A DNA stretch of 64,000 nucleotides from PALSA-1003 sp963741315. Its GTDB lineage: Bacteria > Pseudomonadota > Gammaproteobacteria > Burkholderiales > Casimicrobiaceae. A program made the translations under genes and the position numbers. Shown piece by piece: positions 51,374-59,727 of this stretch. The stretch spans positions 186,001 through 250,000 of the forward strand of contig CAVUHK010000002.1 of NCBI GenBank assembly GCA_963741315.1. The letters run 5' to 3'. The notes under the pieces were generated by a model. That model saw nothing but the letters and a program-made list of their open reading frames with translations. It searched no databases and was not told the DNA's origin. Positions within the stretch are counted from its first letter, which is position 1; every line of letters starts with the position of its first letter.

Positions 51374-52930
51374 ATGCACAGAAATGCCTTCAGGCGCAGC
51401 GCGCTGCTACTGGCGCTGTCGACGTTGCCCGCCTTGGCGGTTGCGGCACCTAGCTGCAGCGATCTCCAATCCTATCTGGCCGACAAGGTCACCGGAACCA
51501 TCGTTTGCTTCCACAGCGACGACTTGCGGACGAACGGTGCGCTGACCACGCCCGCGAACAATTCGATCACCACGTTTGCGGATGGCACGCCGCTGCCCGG
51601 AGTATCGGTCATTGGATTACCGGCGAACTTCGGCTCATTCACGCCGGTCACCGACCGCGGCGTGATTTCCGCTGCTCCGACGCCGACGCCTTCGAAGGTC
51701 CCCGGGATCCAGGTCGAGGGCTGGTTTGCCGACGACCCCACCCACCAGGCCCGGTTCGTTCTGCGATTCCCCGACGTCTGGAACGGAAAATTGGTCGTGG
51801 CAGGTGCATCGGGAACGCGCAGTGAATATAACGGCGACTATGCCTGGAGCGACTACGTGCTGCCGAAGGGCTATGCATATGCGTCGCAGAACAAGGGCGT
51901 GCTCAACTTTTACGCTGTCAATTTCGGATCGGTCACGCAGCCAGCATCCGACCCTAATTCGTGCCGTGTGAATCCGGGAGCCTTGGGCGGTGCGCTGAGC
52001 TTGCTCTGGGTTCATTTCTACGATGTGGAACCGCAGAAACCATTTACGCAGTGGACGCAGTACATGCTGGAGACCGCACAACTCGCCCAGGGGGCCCTGC
52101 GTGCCGGTTATAACAAGTTCCCGACACGCACCTACGCCGTGGGGACGTCCAATGGCGGGTATCAAGTGCGGCGGGCGATGGAGGAAGCGCCGAATCTGTT
52201 TGATGGTGGCGTCGACTGGGAAGGCACGTACGTCGATCCAGTCCAGAACATCCTGGTGGATCTGCCGCCTGCCGTTAAGAATATGCCCGACTACGCCGCT
52301 TCCAATTACGATCCCAATTCAGCGCCCGCACAGAATATTTTCGCGGCGGGCTACCCGCCTGACATCGTTCATCGAAACACGGCTGGACTCGTGACCGCGT
52401 CGCTTTGGAAGAATTACTACAATGACTTCTGGGAAGCGACCATTTGCCAGTGGCAAAAGCATTTCGACCCCACGTATGACACCTACACGACAGGGCCGGG
52501 CAACTACGAATATCTGTCGCGGCTCGGCAATCAGATCGATGTGCACACGGTCGCTGCCGTGACGACCACGGGCAAGATCAAGAAGCCGCTCATCACCGTT
52601 GCCGGCACCATGGATGCGCTGTTGCCGATCAAGCACCAGGCCAGAGCGTATGAGGCAGCGGTGAATGCGTCTCGCAAGGGCAACAATGATCAGCGCAACG
52701 CGCAGTATCGACTCTACGAGGTTCAGAACGGCAATCACATCGAGACATACATCACGGCGTTTCCCGAATTGGTCCTGATTCAACCGCACGCGCAGAAGGC
52801 TTTTGATCTGCTCGTTGACCACGTAGAGCACCAAGCGTCGCTCCCGCCGAGCCAGTGCGTCCCTAAAGGCGGGGCGATAAGCGATACTCCGGTTCAGGCG
52901 GGCAACTGCGCGCAGTTACTGGTACCGTAA
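51374..52930 (+). CDS. Secreted alpha/beta hydrolase, probable esterase (tannase or 3HB-oligomer hydrolase type)
   Basis: A 518-residue exported protein: signal peptide (SALLLALSTLPALAVAA), then an alpha/beta hydrolase with nucleophile elbow YAVGTSNGGYQVRR (GxSxGG), oxyanion region LVVAGASGTRSEYNGDYAWS, a late Asp in VAGTMDALLPI and His in VQNGNHIETYI. It resembles tannase/feruloyl esterase and 3-hydroxybutyrate oligomer hydrolase families; the substrate is not certain. AAGGA lies nine bases before the ATG. GC content is visibly lower than in neighbours, suggesting acquisition. Probably driven by the sigma-54 promoter upstream. Confidence 0.85.
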   Translation: MHRNAFRRSALLLALSTLPALAVAAPSCSDLQSYLADKVTGTIVCFHSDDLRTNGALTTPANNSITTFADGTPLPGVSVIGLPANFGSFTPVTDRGVISAAPTPTPSKVPGIQVEGWFADDPTHQARFVLRFPDVWNGKLVVAGASGTRSEYNGDYAWSDYVLPKGYAYASQNKGVLNFYAVNFGSVTQPASDPNSCRVNPGALGGALSLLWVHFYDVEPQKPFTQWTQYMLETAQLAQGALRAGYNKFPTRTYAVGTSNGGYQVRRAMEEAPNLFDGGVDWEGTYVDPVQNILVDLPPAVKNMPDYAASNYDPNSAPAQNIFAAGYPPDIVHRNTAGLVTASLWKNYYNDFWEATICQWQKHFDPTYDTYTTGPGNYEYLSRLGNQIDVHTVAAVTTTGKIKKPLITVAGTMDALLPIKHQARAYEAAVNASRKGNNDQRNAQYRLYEVQNGNHIETYITAFPELVLIQPHAQKAFDLLVDHVEHQASLPPSQCVPKGGAISDTPVQAGNCAQLLVP

Positions 52931-52986
52931 CGATTGTCCATCGGACCGGCGCCGCGAGGTGTCGGGTCCTACGTGAGCAAATGACG

Positions 52987-53019
52987 CGGCCGCCGGATTT
53001 CCCAGCGGCCGTTTCATTT
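52987..53019 (+). terminator. Rho-independent terminator after the hydrolase gene
   Basis: CGGCCGCCGG, loop ATTTC, CCAGCGGCCG (9 of 10 paired) followed by TTTCATTT. Confidence 0.6.
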
Positions 53020-53053
53020 GGTGAACCGTACCCGCTCGCTCGCGCGGACAAGG

Positions 53054-53059
53054 TAAAAT
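53054..53059 (+). promoter_or_regulatory. Candidate -10 of hslU
   Basis: TAAAAT about 46 bases before the hslU ATG. No clear -35. Confidence 0.4.
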
Positions 53060-53105
53060 TCGACGGCCGCCCACCCCGGGCGCCGTTTTGTTTCCCCAGG
53101 GCCCG

Positions 53106-54437
53106 ATGTCGTCGTTGATGACCCCGCAGGAAATCGTCCACGAGCTGGACAAGCACATCGTCGGCCAGCACTCGGCCAAGCGCGCGGTGGCGATCGCGCT
53201 GCGCAACCGTTGGCGGCGCCAGCAGGTCGCCGATCCGCTGCGCCAGGAAATCACGCCGAAGAACATCCTGATGATCGGACCCACCGGTGTGGGCAAGACA
53301 GAAATCGCGCGCCGATTGGCCAAGCTCGCCGACGCGCCTTTCATCAAGGTCGAGGCGACCAAATTCACCGAGGTGGGTTACGTCGGCCGCGATGTCGACA
53401 CCATCATCCGCGACCTCGCCGAGACCGCGATCAAGCAGGCGCGCGAAGCCGAGACGCGCAAGGTGCGCGATCGCGCCGGCGACGCCGCCGAGGAGCGCGT
53501 GCTCGATGCGCTGTTGCCGCCTGCGCGCGAGGTCAACTTCCACGACATGCAGCCCACCGATACGGCGGCGCGCCAGAAATTTCGCAAGCTGCTGCGTGAA
53601 GGCCAGCTCGACGACAAGGAAATCGACGTCGAGGTGTCGACCACGCCGCAGCAGATGGAAATCCTCGCGCCGCCGGGCATGGAAGACCTCACCAGCCAGA
53701 TCCAGGGCATGTTCCAGCAGATGTCCGGCGGTCGCCGCAAGGTCAAGAAGATGAAGGTGGCCGATGCGCTCAAGGCACTGATCGACGAGGAAGCGGGCAA
53801 GCTGGTCAACGACGAGGATCTGAAGTCCAAGGCGCTCGCCAACGTCGAGCAGAACGGCATCGTGTTCCTCGACGAAATCGACAAGATCGCCAGCCGGCAG
53901 GAAATGCACGGCGCCGACGTGTCCAGACAGGGCGTGCAGCGCGATCTGCTGCCGCTGGTCGAGGGCACGACGGTGCAGACCAAGTACGGAATGATCAAGA
54001 CCGACCACATCCTGTTCATCGCCAGCGGCGCGTTTCACCTGTCCAAGCCGTCGGACCTGATCCCGGAATTGCAGGGCCGCTTTCCGATTCGCGTCGAACT
54101 GGCTTCGCTGTCGGTGGCGGACTTCGAGCAGATTCTCACCGCGACCGACGCATGCCTGACGCGCCAGTACCAGGCGCTGCTCGCGACCGAGCGAGTCGAC
54201 CTCGCATTCCAGCCGGATGGCGTACGACGGCTGGCCGAGATCGCTTTCGCGGTCAATGAAAAACAGGAGAACATCGGCGCGCGGCGTCTGCACACCGTCA
54301 TGGAACGCCTGCTCGACGAAGTGTCGTTCGATGCCAGCAAGCTCGAAGGCCACAACATCATCATCGACGCCAAATACGTCGACGATCGGCTGGCCGGTAT
54401 CGCCGGCAACGACGACCTCGCGCAGTACATTCTCTAG
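53106..54437 (+). CDS. hslU: HslVU protease ATPase subunit HslU
   Basis: AAA+ unfoldase of HslVU. The 443-residue protein begins MSSLMTPQEIVHELDKHIVGQ, with Walker A IGPTGVGKTEIARRLA, the I-domain (about 110-240), Walker B GIVFLDEIDKIA, sensor 2 IGARRLHTVMERLL and the C-terminal tail LAQYIL that docks into HslV. It stands alone: hslV is 13 kb away on the opposite strand. The permease gene follows after two bases. Confidence 0.97.
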   Translation: MSSLMTPQEIVHELDKHIVGQHSAKRAVAIALRNRWRRQQVADPLRQEITPKNILMIGPTGVGKTEIARRLAKLADAPFIKVEATKFTEVGYVGRDVDTIIRDLAETAIKQAREAETRKVRDRAGDAAEERVLDALLPPAREVNFHDMQPTDTAARQKFRKLLREGQLDDKEIDVEVSTTPQQMEILAPPGMEDLTSQIQGMFQQMSGGRRKVKKMKVADALKALIDEEAGKLVNDEDLKSKALANVEQNGIVFLDEIDKIASRQEMHGADVSRQGVQRDLLPLVEGTTVQTKYGMIKTDHILFIASGAFHLSKPSDLIPELQGRFPIRVELASLSVADFEQILTATDACLTRQYQALLATERVDLAFQPDGVRRLAEIAFAVNEKQENIGARRLHTVMERLLDEVSFDASKLEGHNIIIDAKYVDDRLAGIAGNDDLAQYIL

Positions 54438-54439
54438 CC

Positions 54440-55315
54440 TTGTTCGAGCGACTCCTCGGAATCATCCTGCCGGTCTTCCTGGTGATCGCGCTCGGATATT
54501 TCTACGCCAAGCGCGCCAGGCCGGACATGACCTGGGTGAACCAGATCAACGTCAACGTGCTCGCACCGGCGTTGATCTTCAGCGCGCTGGCGAGCAAGGA
54601 CTTCGATCTCTATGCCAACCGCGCGCTCATTCTCGGCGCCGTCGGCGTGGTCGTCGGCTCGGGCCTGCTGGCGTGGCCTTTCGCCAGGCTCCTGCACGAG
54701 GACGCGCGCACCTTCGTCCCGCCGATGATGTTCAACAATTGCGGCAACATGGGCCTGCCGCTGGCGGCGCTGGCGTTCGGCCAGCAGGGGCTCTCCGCGA
54801 TGGTCGCGGTGTTCACGATCTCCAACCTGCTGCATTTCACCGTCGGCGTGCACATCGTCAACCGGCACGCGGCATTCTGGCCGGTGTTCCGCAACCCGAT
54901 GGTGATCGCGACCTTTGTCGGCTTCGCCTTCGCCATCGCGCAGCCGCCGCTGCCCGAGTGGCTGATGACCGCCGTCAAGATGACCGGCGACGCGATGATC
55001 CCACTGATGCTGATTTCGCTCGGCGTGCGCATGGCGACAGTCAGCTGGGGAGGCTGGAACCTCGGCGTGATCGGTGCGCTGGTCTGCCCGCTGACCGGCA
55101 TCGCCATGGCCTCGCTGATCGCCCCATACCTTCGACTGGACCACGCCCAGCAAGGCCTGCTGATTCTGTTCGGCTGCCTGCCACCGGCGGTGCTCAACTT
55201 CATGGTCGCCGAGCAGTACAACCAGGAGCCGGCGAAAGTCGCTTCGATCGTGTTGATCGGCAACGCCGCGTCGCTAGCGTTCGTGCCGCTGGGCCTGTCG
55301 CTCGCATTACGTTGA
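54440..55315 (+). CDS. AEC-family transporter (auxin efflux carrier type)
   Basis: A 291-residue membrane protein with ten hydrophobic helices of the AEC/MdcF/YfdV type: LLGIILPVFLVIALGYFYAKRA, FNNCGNMGLPLAALAFG, LISLGVRMA. The substrate is unknown, probably a small organic acid. The start is a TTG three bases after the hslU stop; no in-frame ATG precedes the first helix. Confidence 0.9.
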   Translation: MFERLLGIILPVFLVIALGYFYAKRARPDMTWVNQINVNVLAPALIFSALASKDFDLYANRALILGAVGVVVGSGLLAWPFARLLHEDARTFVPPMMFNNCGNMGLPLAALAFGQQGLSAMVAVFTISNLLHFTVGVHIVNRHAAFWPVFRNPMVIATFVGFAFAIAQPPLPEWLMTAVKMTGDAMIPLMLISLGVRMATVSWGGWNLGVIGALVCPLTGIAMASLIAPYLRLDHAQQGLLILFGCLPPAVLNFMVAEQYNQEPAKVASIVLIGNAASLAFVPLGLSLALR

Positions 55316-55326
55316 ATCCGGAGAAG

Positions 55327-56091
55327 ATGATGACCGCCACCACCGATGCCGCTGCATTCCTGCTCAACGCACGACGCTCACGCAAGGCCGGCGAGCGAAT
55401 TCCCGAGGCGTGCCGTCCCGCCGACGCAGCCGCCGCCATCGCCATCCAGCGGCGCGTGACCGAGTTGCTGGGTATTCCGATCGGCGGGTGGAAATGCTCG
55501 GTACCGACCGCGCAACGTCCGGTCATCATGGCCCCGATCTACGCGACGACCATCGCCAAGGGGTCGCCGTGCACCATCCTGCCGATTGGCGGCATGGCAC
55601 GCATCGAGCCCGAAGTCGCGTTCGTGATCGGCCGCGACCTGCCGCCGCGCGATCAACCATATACCGAGGCCGAGATCCGCGCCGCGATACGCGAGCCGCG
55701 CCTGGTGCTCGAGCTGATCGGCCCGCGCTACGCCGATCCGACGACGGCAAGCTTTCCGGAGCTGCTCGCCGATGGCATCGCCAACCAGGGGCTCTACGTC
55801 GGGCCGGCGGTTCCCGGAGCGCTCGACAAAGCGCTCGATGTCATACCGATCAGCATCGACGCCGCCGGCCAGGATTCGCACGCGGTTTCAGGCAAGCATC
55901 CGGACGGTCATCCGCTGCTGCCGCTGCTTTGGCTCGTCAACTACCTCGCGCAGCACGACACAGGATTGCGCGCCGGGCAGATCGTCACCACGGGGTCGTA
56001 TTGCGGGGTGGTCGATGTGCCGCTGGACACACCGCTGACGGTGCGCTTCGGCGAACTGGGCACGCTCTCGATACGCTTCGTCGCGGGCTGA
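55327..56091 (+). CDS. MhpD-type hydratase/decarboxylase (fumarylacetoacetate hydrolase superfamily)
   Basis: A 254-residue protein like 2-oxopent-4-enoate hydratase and 4-oxalocrotonate decarboxylase. The metal-binding glutamates are in ARIEPEVAFVIGRDLP, and the TGSYCGVVDV motif near the C-terminus is typical. No other meta-cleavage genes are nearby, so the substrate is unclear. GGAGAAG precedes the double ATG. It follows the permease by 11 bases; the two could act together. Confidence 0.88.
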   Translation: MMTATTDAAAFLLNARRSRKAGERIPEACRPADAAAAIAIQRRVTELLGIPIGGWKCSVPTAQRPVIMAPIYATTIAKGSPCTILPIGGMARIEPEVAFVIGRDLPPRDQPYTEAEIRAAIREPRLVLELIGPRYADPTTASFPELLADGIANQGLYVGPAVPGALDKALDVIPISIDAAGQDSHAVSGKHPDGHPLLPLLWLVNYLAQHDTGLRAGQIVTTGSYCGVVDVPLDTPLTVRFGELGTLSIRFVAG

Positions 56092-56125
56092 ACGCCCGAG
56101 CGTCCGCCGCGCGATTACGCGCTAC

Positions 56126-56737
56126 TCAGTACTTGACCGAGCAGCCATACGGCGTCGTATTGGGCGTCGACACCGGCTTGCCCGCCATCGCCTCGGTGAG
56201 CGCGAGTCGAACGTAATTGTTCGACGTCTTGACGTCTTCCGGTCGCGCCGAACGCTTGTCGTCGATCGCGCCCGCGTAGACGATCTGGCCCTTCGGGTCG
56301 ACGACGAACATGTGCGGCGTCGTTTTCGCCGCATATTGGCGCCCCGTGGCGCTGTCGCTGTCGATGAGCACGGCCTTCTGCGCCGCGCCCTGCGATTGCA
56401 TCCAGCTGTTCATCTGCGGGCCGGTCTTGTATTCGAAACTCGACTGGTTGGTCGAGTTGACCGAAAGCCACACGACGTCCTTCGCGCCCCATTCCTTCTG
56501 CAGCGACTGCATATTGGCGCTGTCGTAGTGCTTGCGTACGAACGGGCACTCGGGATTGGTCCACTCAAGCACGACGAACTTGCCCTTGAAGTCGGACAGG
56601 CGCACCGCCTTGCCGGTGCTGTCGGTGACGCTAAAGTCGGGCGCGGCCTGACCGGCGCTGGCCGCGAACGCGGCGTGCGACACGAGCGCCAGTGCGGCAC
56701 TCGCCAGAATCGTTGTCATGCGCACATGCAATTTCAT
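56126..56737 (-). CDS. Periplasmic thioredoxin-fold protein (redoxin)
   Basis: A 203-residue exported protein: signal peptide (TTILASAALALVSHAAFAASA) then an AhpC/TSA-Redoxin fold (APDFSVTDSTGKAVRLSDFKGKFVVLEWTNPECPFVRKHY). The usual CxxC is CPFV with one cysteine; another Cys is near the C-terminus (YGCSVKY). GGAGG lies six bases before the second of two adjacent ATGs. It follows dsbD by 30 bases and may exchange electrons with it. Confidence 0.9.
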   Translation of the reverse strand: MKLHVRMTTILASAALALVSHAAFAASAGQAAPDFSVTDSTGKAVRLSDFKGKFVVLEWTNPECPFVRKHYDSANMQSLQKEWGAKDVVWLSVNSTNQSSFEYKTGPQMNSWMQSQGAAQKAVLIDSDSATGRQYAAKTTPHMFVVDPKGQIVYAGAIDDKRSARPEDVKTSNNYVRLALTEAMAGKPVSTPNTTPYGCSVKY

Positions 56738-56767
56738 CATGCACCTCCATCGATCAGGTCCCACCGG

Positions 56768-58903
56768 CTAGAGCGTAGCCAGCGCTTCGAGAATATTGCG
56801 CTGCTGCAGCACTTCCGGCAAGAGCAGCGGTCCCTGCCCCGGCCGATAGAGCACGTACACCGGCACGCCATTGCGTCCCAGCGCGGCCAGCGCCTTGCCG
56901 ATGGCCGGATCGCGGCGCGTCCAGTCGGCGCGCACCAGCGTGACTTTGCTTTTCGCAAACGCGTCCTGGACCGCATCGGTGTTGAGCACCAGCTGCTTGT
57001 TGACCTGGCAGGTGACGCACCATGCGGCGGTGAAATCAACGAACACCGCGCGCCCGTCGCCAGTCAGCTGCGCGACGCGATCCGGCGTGTAACTCTGCCA
57101 GGGACCCGTTTCCGCGACGCTGGCGCTCGCACCTTCGCCCGGCGCGGTGCCGGTGGCGCCCATGATCGGCCAGGCGGCGACCACTGCGCCGGCCAGCGCC
57201 GCGAGCGCGCCCACGCCCCAGCCGCGAGTACCGCCCGCGCGCCGCAACTGCCATGCCCAGAGCGCAAACGCGACGAGCAGCAGCGACGCGCCGAGTCGCG
57301 CTACGGCGTTGTTGTCGAGTTGCGCGCCGAGTACCCACGCCAGCCAGATTACGGTCGCGTACAACGGAAAGGCGAGCAATTGCCGCAGCCGCACCATCCA
57401 CGGTCCCGGCCTGGGAAGGCGACCGCGCCATCCGGGAAACAGCATCAGCAATACGTAGGGCAGCGCCATGCCAAGACCAAGCATGGTGAAGGTGATCCAC
57501 GTTACCGCAACCGATTCGGTCAGCGCGTAGCCCAGCGCGGCGCCCATGAACGGCGCCGAGCAGGGCGACGCGACGACGACCGCGAGCACACCGGAGAGCG
57601 CATCGTTGACGTAGGGATTCTTGGCATTCCAGCTGGTGACTGCGGACGGCAGCAGCCGGCCGATGTCGAAGAGTCCGGACAAATTGAGCGCGAGCACGAA
57701 GAAAAGGATGGCAAGTCCGGCGACGACGACCGGCGATTGCAGCTGGAATCCCCAACCGAGCTGCGTGCCGGCGGCGCGCAATGCGACCAGCGCGCCGGCG
57801 AGGATCCAGAACGACACGATGACCCCTGCCGCGAACGCGAGACCATGCCGACGCGCCAAGGTGCGGCCTTCGCCGTGCGTTGCAAAGCCGAGCGCCTTGA
57901 GCGAGAGGACCGGAAAGACGCAGGGCATGAGGTTGAGCAGCACGCCACCGACGAAAGCGAACACCAGCGCAACGACGAACGGCAACGGCGGGTCGACATC
58001 GGCAAGCGTCGTCGGTGCCGCCGCAGCGCCTCCAGTCACAGCCTTCGACCCCGCAGTGACTGCGCCCGCAAGCGGCACATCGATGGTAACGGCGCGCGCG
58101 CCACCAAATCCATCGCTCGCGGTCAATACGCCGGCGACGCGCGCGAATTCGCCGACACGCTGATTCGCCACTGGCAGCAGCAGGCGCGTGGTCGTGCCAT
58201 CGCGCTCCTGCGTCTGCGCGCCGCCCGCCTCGATCTTTCCTTCCGCGTACGAAAAGAAGCGCAGGGTGCCGGGATTGCTCGCGGCCGAGTCGGGCGACAG
58301 CGCAAGCTCGACCTTGTCGCCCTTGCCCGTTGCGACCACATGCCAGCCATCGAGTGCGCGCGGCAGCGACGCGCGCGCATCGGCGATCGCTTTGCCCCAA
58401 CGCGGATCGATATCGGACTGCGTCGCAATCGGCAGCGTCAGCGCCAGGTCGACGCCTTCGGGAATGCAGATTTCCTTGCATACCAGCCAATCGGCGCGCG
58501 CATTGAGCGTCGCCGACTTGCCGCTCAGGAAATCGGGGACCGCGGTGATATCGACGAGCAGCAGGACTTCGCCGTCGTATCCGTAGTTGACCAGCGGTCC
58601 GACCGGCAAGGGTTTCGGTGTGGCCCACTGTATCGGCCCCGCGGACATGCCTTGGGGCAGCGTCCAGGCCAGCGTCGTCGCGAGTCCCGAATCGCCCGGG
58701 TTGCGCCAGTACGTGTGCCAGCCGCGCTGCATCGCCAGCCGCAACGCAACCGTCAGCGGCTTGCCCGGGACGAACGCGGTGCGCTCGGTGACGAGTTCCG
58801 CCTCGACATGCGGTGTGCGTACGGGCTCGGCGCGCACACCGTGTCCGGTGGCAAGGGCCAGCGTCGCTGCAGTGATTACGGCAAGTAATCCACTACGGGT
58901 CAT
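56768..58903 (-). CDS. dsbD: Thiol:disulfide interchange protein DsbD (ScsB-like)
   Basis: Carries reducing power from cytoplasmic thioredoxin to the periplasm. The 711 residues have a signal peptide, an N-terminal domain (about 25-270, with paired cysteines in LVCKEICIPEG), an eight-helix membrane domain with NLMPCVFPVL and ASPCSAPFMGAALG, and a C-terminal thioredoxin domain with AAWCVTCQVNK. The longer N-terminal domain is nearer to ScsB than to E. coli DsbD. Likely partners are DsbC and the adjacent redoxin. Confidence 0.93.
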   Translation of the reverse strand: MTRSGLLAVITAATLALATGHGVRAEPVRTPHVEAELVTERTAFVPGKPLTVALRLAMQRGWHTYWRNPGDSGLATTLAWTLPQGMSAGPIQWATPKPLPVGPLVNYGYDGEVLLLVDITAVPDFLSGKSATLNARADWLVCKEICIPEGVDLALTLPIATQSDIDPRWGKAIADARASLPRALDGWHVVATGKGDKVELALSPDSAASNPGTLRFFSYAEGKIEAGGAQTQERDGTTTRLLLPVANQRVGEFARVAGVLTASDGFGGARAVTIDVPLAGAVTAGSKAVTGGAAAAPTTLADVDPPLPFVVALVFAFVGGVLLNLMPCVFPVLSLKALGFATHGEGRTLARRHGLAFAAGVIVSFWILAGALVALRAAGTQLGWGFQLQSPVVVAGLAILFFVLALNLSGLFDIGRLLPSAVTSWNAKNPYVNDALSGVLAVVVASPCSAPFMGAALGYALTESVAVTWITFTMLGLGMALPYVLLMLFPGWRGRLPRPGPWMVRLRQLLAFPLYATVIWLAWVLGAQLDNNAVARLGASLLLVAFALWAWQLRRAGGTRGWGVGALAALAGAVVAAWPIMGATGTAPGEGASASVAETGPWQSYTPDRVAQLTGDGRAVFVDFTAAWCVTCQVNKQLVLNTDAVQDAFAKSKVTLVRADWTRRDPAIGKALAALGRNGVPVYVLYRPGQGPLLLPEVLQQRNILEALATL

Positions 58904-58984
58904 GATCGGGCGGTCGCGGGGCGATTAGAGCGCGGATCGCGCTGTCGTTGGGTCGTGCAAAGACGGGAGGGTTCCCCGCTGGGG

Positions 58985-58990
58985 TACAAT
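58985..58990 (+). promoter_or_regulatory. Candidate -10 for the GDT1-family gene
   Basis: TACAAT about 107 bases before the ATG at 59097, leaving a GC-rich leader. No -35 and no clear riboswitch. Confidence 0.3.
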
Positions 58991-59096
58991 TTTACCCCGT
59001 CGGTCCCAGGGTGCTGCCCGCCGCGGCGCGCCAGCCGACGGACGGCCCGCGAACGATGGCCTGCGGGCCGCAAAGCCCACAGCGAAACCATTCCCC

Positions 59097-59663
59097 ATGG
59101 AAGCATTCTTCGTTTCGCTCGTCGTCGTTGCCGTCGGCGAGATCGGCGACAAGACGCAACTGCTCGCCCTGATGCTCGCCGCGCGCTTTCGCAAGCCGCT
59201 GCCGATCATCCTGGGTATCCTGGTCGCGACACTGGTCAATCATGCGCTCGCCGGCATCCTCGGCGCATGGGTTCGCCAGGTCGTGCCGCCGGAATACCTG
59301 CGCTGGCTGCTGGTGGCGTCGTTCTTCGCGGTCGCGCTGTGGGCGCTCAAGCCCGACACGATCGACGAAGCGCAAGCGCCCACCAGTCGATTCGGTGTGT
59401 TCGCCGTGACCGCGTTCACTTTCTTCATCGCCGAGATCGGCGACAAGACGCAGATCGCGACCGTCGTGCTCGCTGCGCGATTCGACAGCCTGATTGCCGT
59501 CGTTGCCGGCACGACCGTGGGCATGCTCATCGCCGACGTGCCGGTGGTGCTTATCGGCAACAAGGCCGCTGCCCGCATCCCGCTCCACCTGGTGCGCTAC
59601 GTTGCCGCCGGCCTGTTTGCATTGCTCGGCATCGTCGCGTGGTTTGCTCCCGCACTGCGGTGA
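59097..59663 (+). CDS. GDT1/TMEM165-family cation transporter (probable Mn2+ exporter)
   Basis: A 188-residue membrane protein of the UPF0016 family with six helices in two halves, each with the signature E-x-G-D-K-T: VGEIGDKTQLLALMLAARF near residue 14 and IAEIGDKTQIATVVLAARF near 112. Members move Mn2+ or Ca2+; bacterial ones mostly export manganese. It stands alone between dsbD and leuS. Confidence 0.93.
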   Translation: MEAFFVSLVVVAVGEIGDKTQLLALMLAARFRKPLPIILGILVATLVNHALAGILGAWVRQVVPPEYLRWLLVASFFAVALWALKPDTIDEAQAPTSRFGVFAVTAFTFFIAEIGDKTQIATVVLAARFDSLIAVVAGTTVGMLIADVPVVLIGNKAAARIPLHLVRYVAAGLFALLGIVAWFAPALR

Positions 59664-59690
59664 AGCGTCCGGGCGAACGGTCCGGCCCGG

Positions 59691-59696
59691 TATAAT
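59691..59696 (+). promoter_or_regulatory. -10 box of leuS
   Basis: Perfect TATAAT 31 bases before the leuS ATG; -35 weak. Probably also serves the lipoprotein, lptE and holA genes. Confidence 0.5.
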
Positions 59697-59727
59697 CGCC
59701 CGACCCCGGCTGGAGCCGCATCCGCAT

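Noticed and set aside
58904..59096. Possible yybP-ykoY manganese riboswitch before the GDT1-family gene
   Set aside because: Expected for this family, but the conserved blocks of the aptamer were not found in the GC-rich leader by eye. A covariance-model search would settle it.
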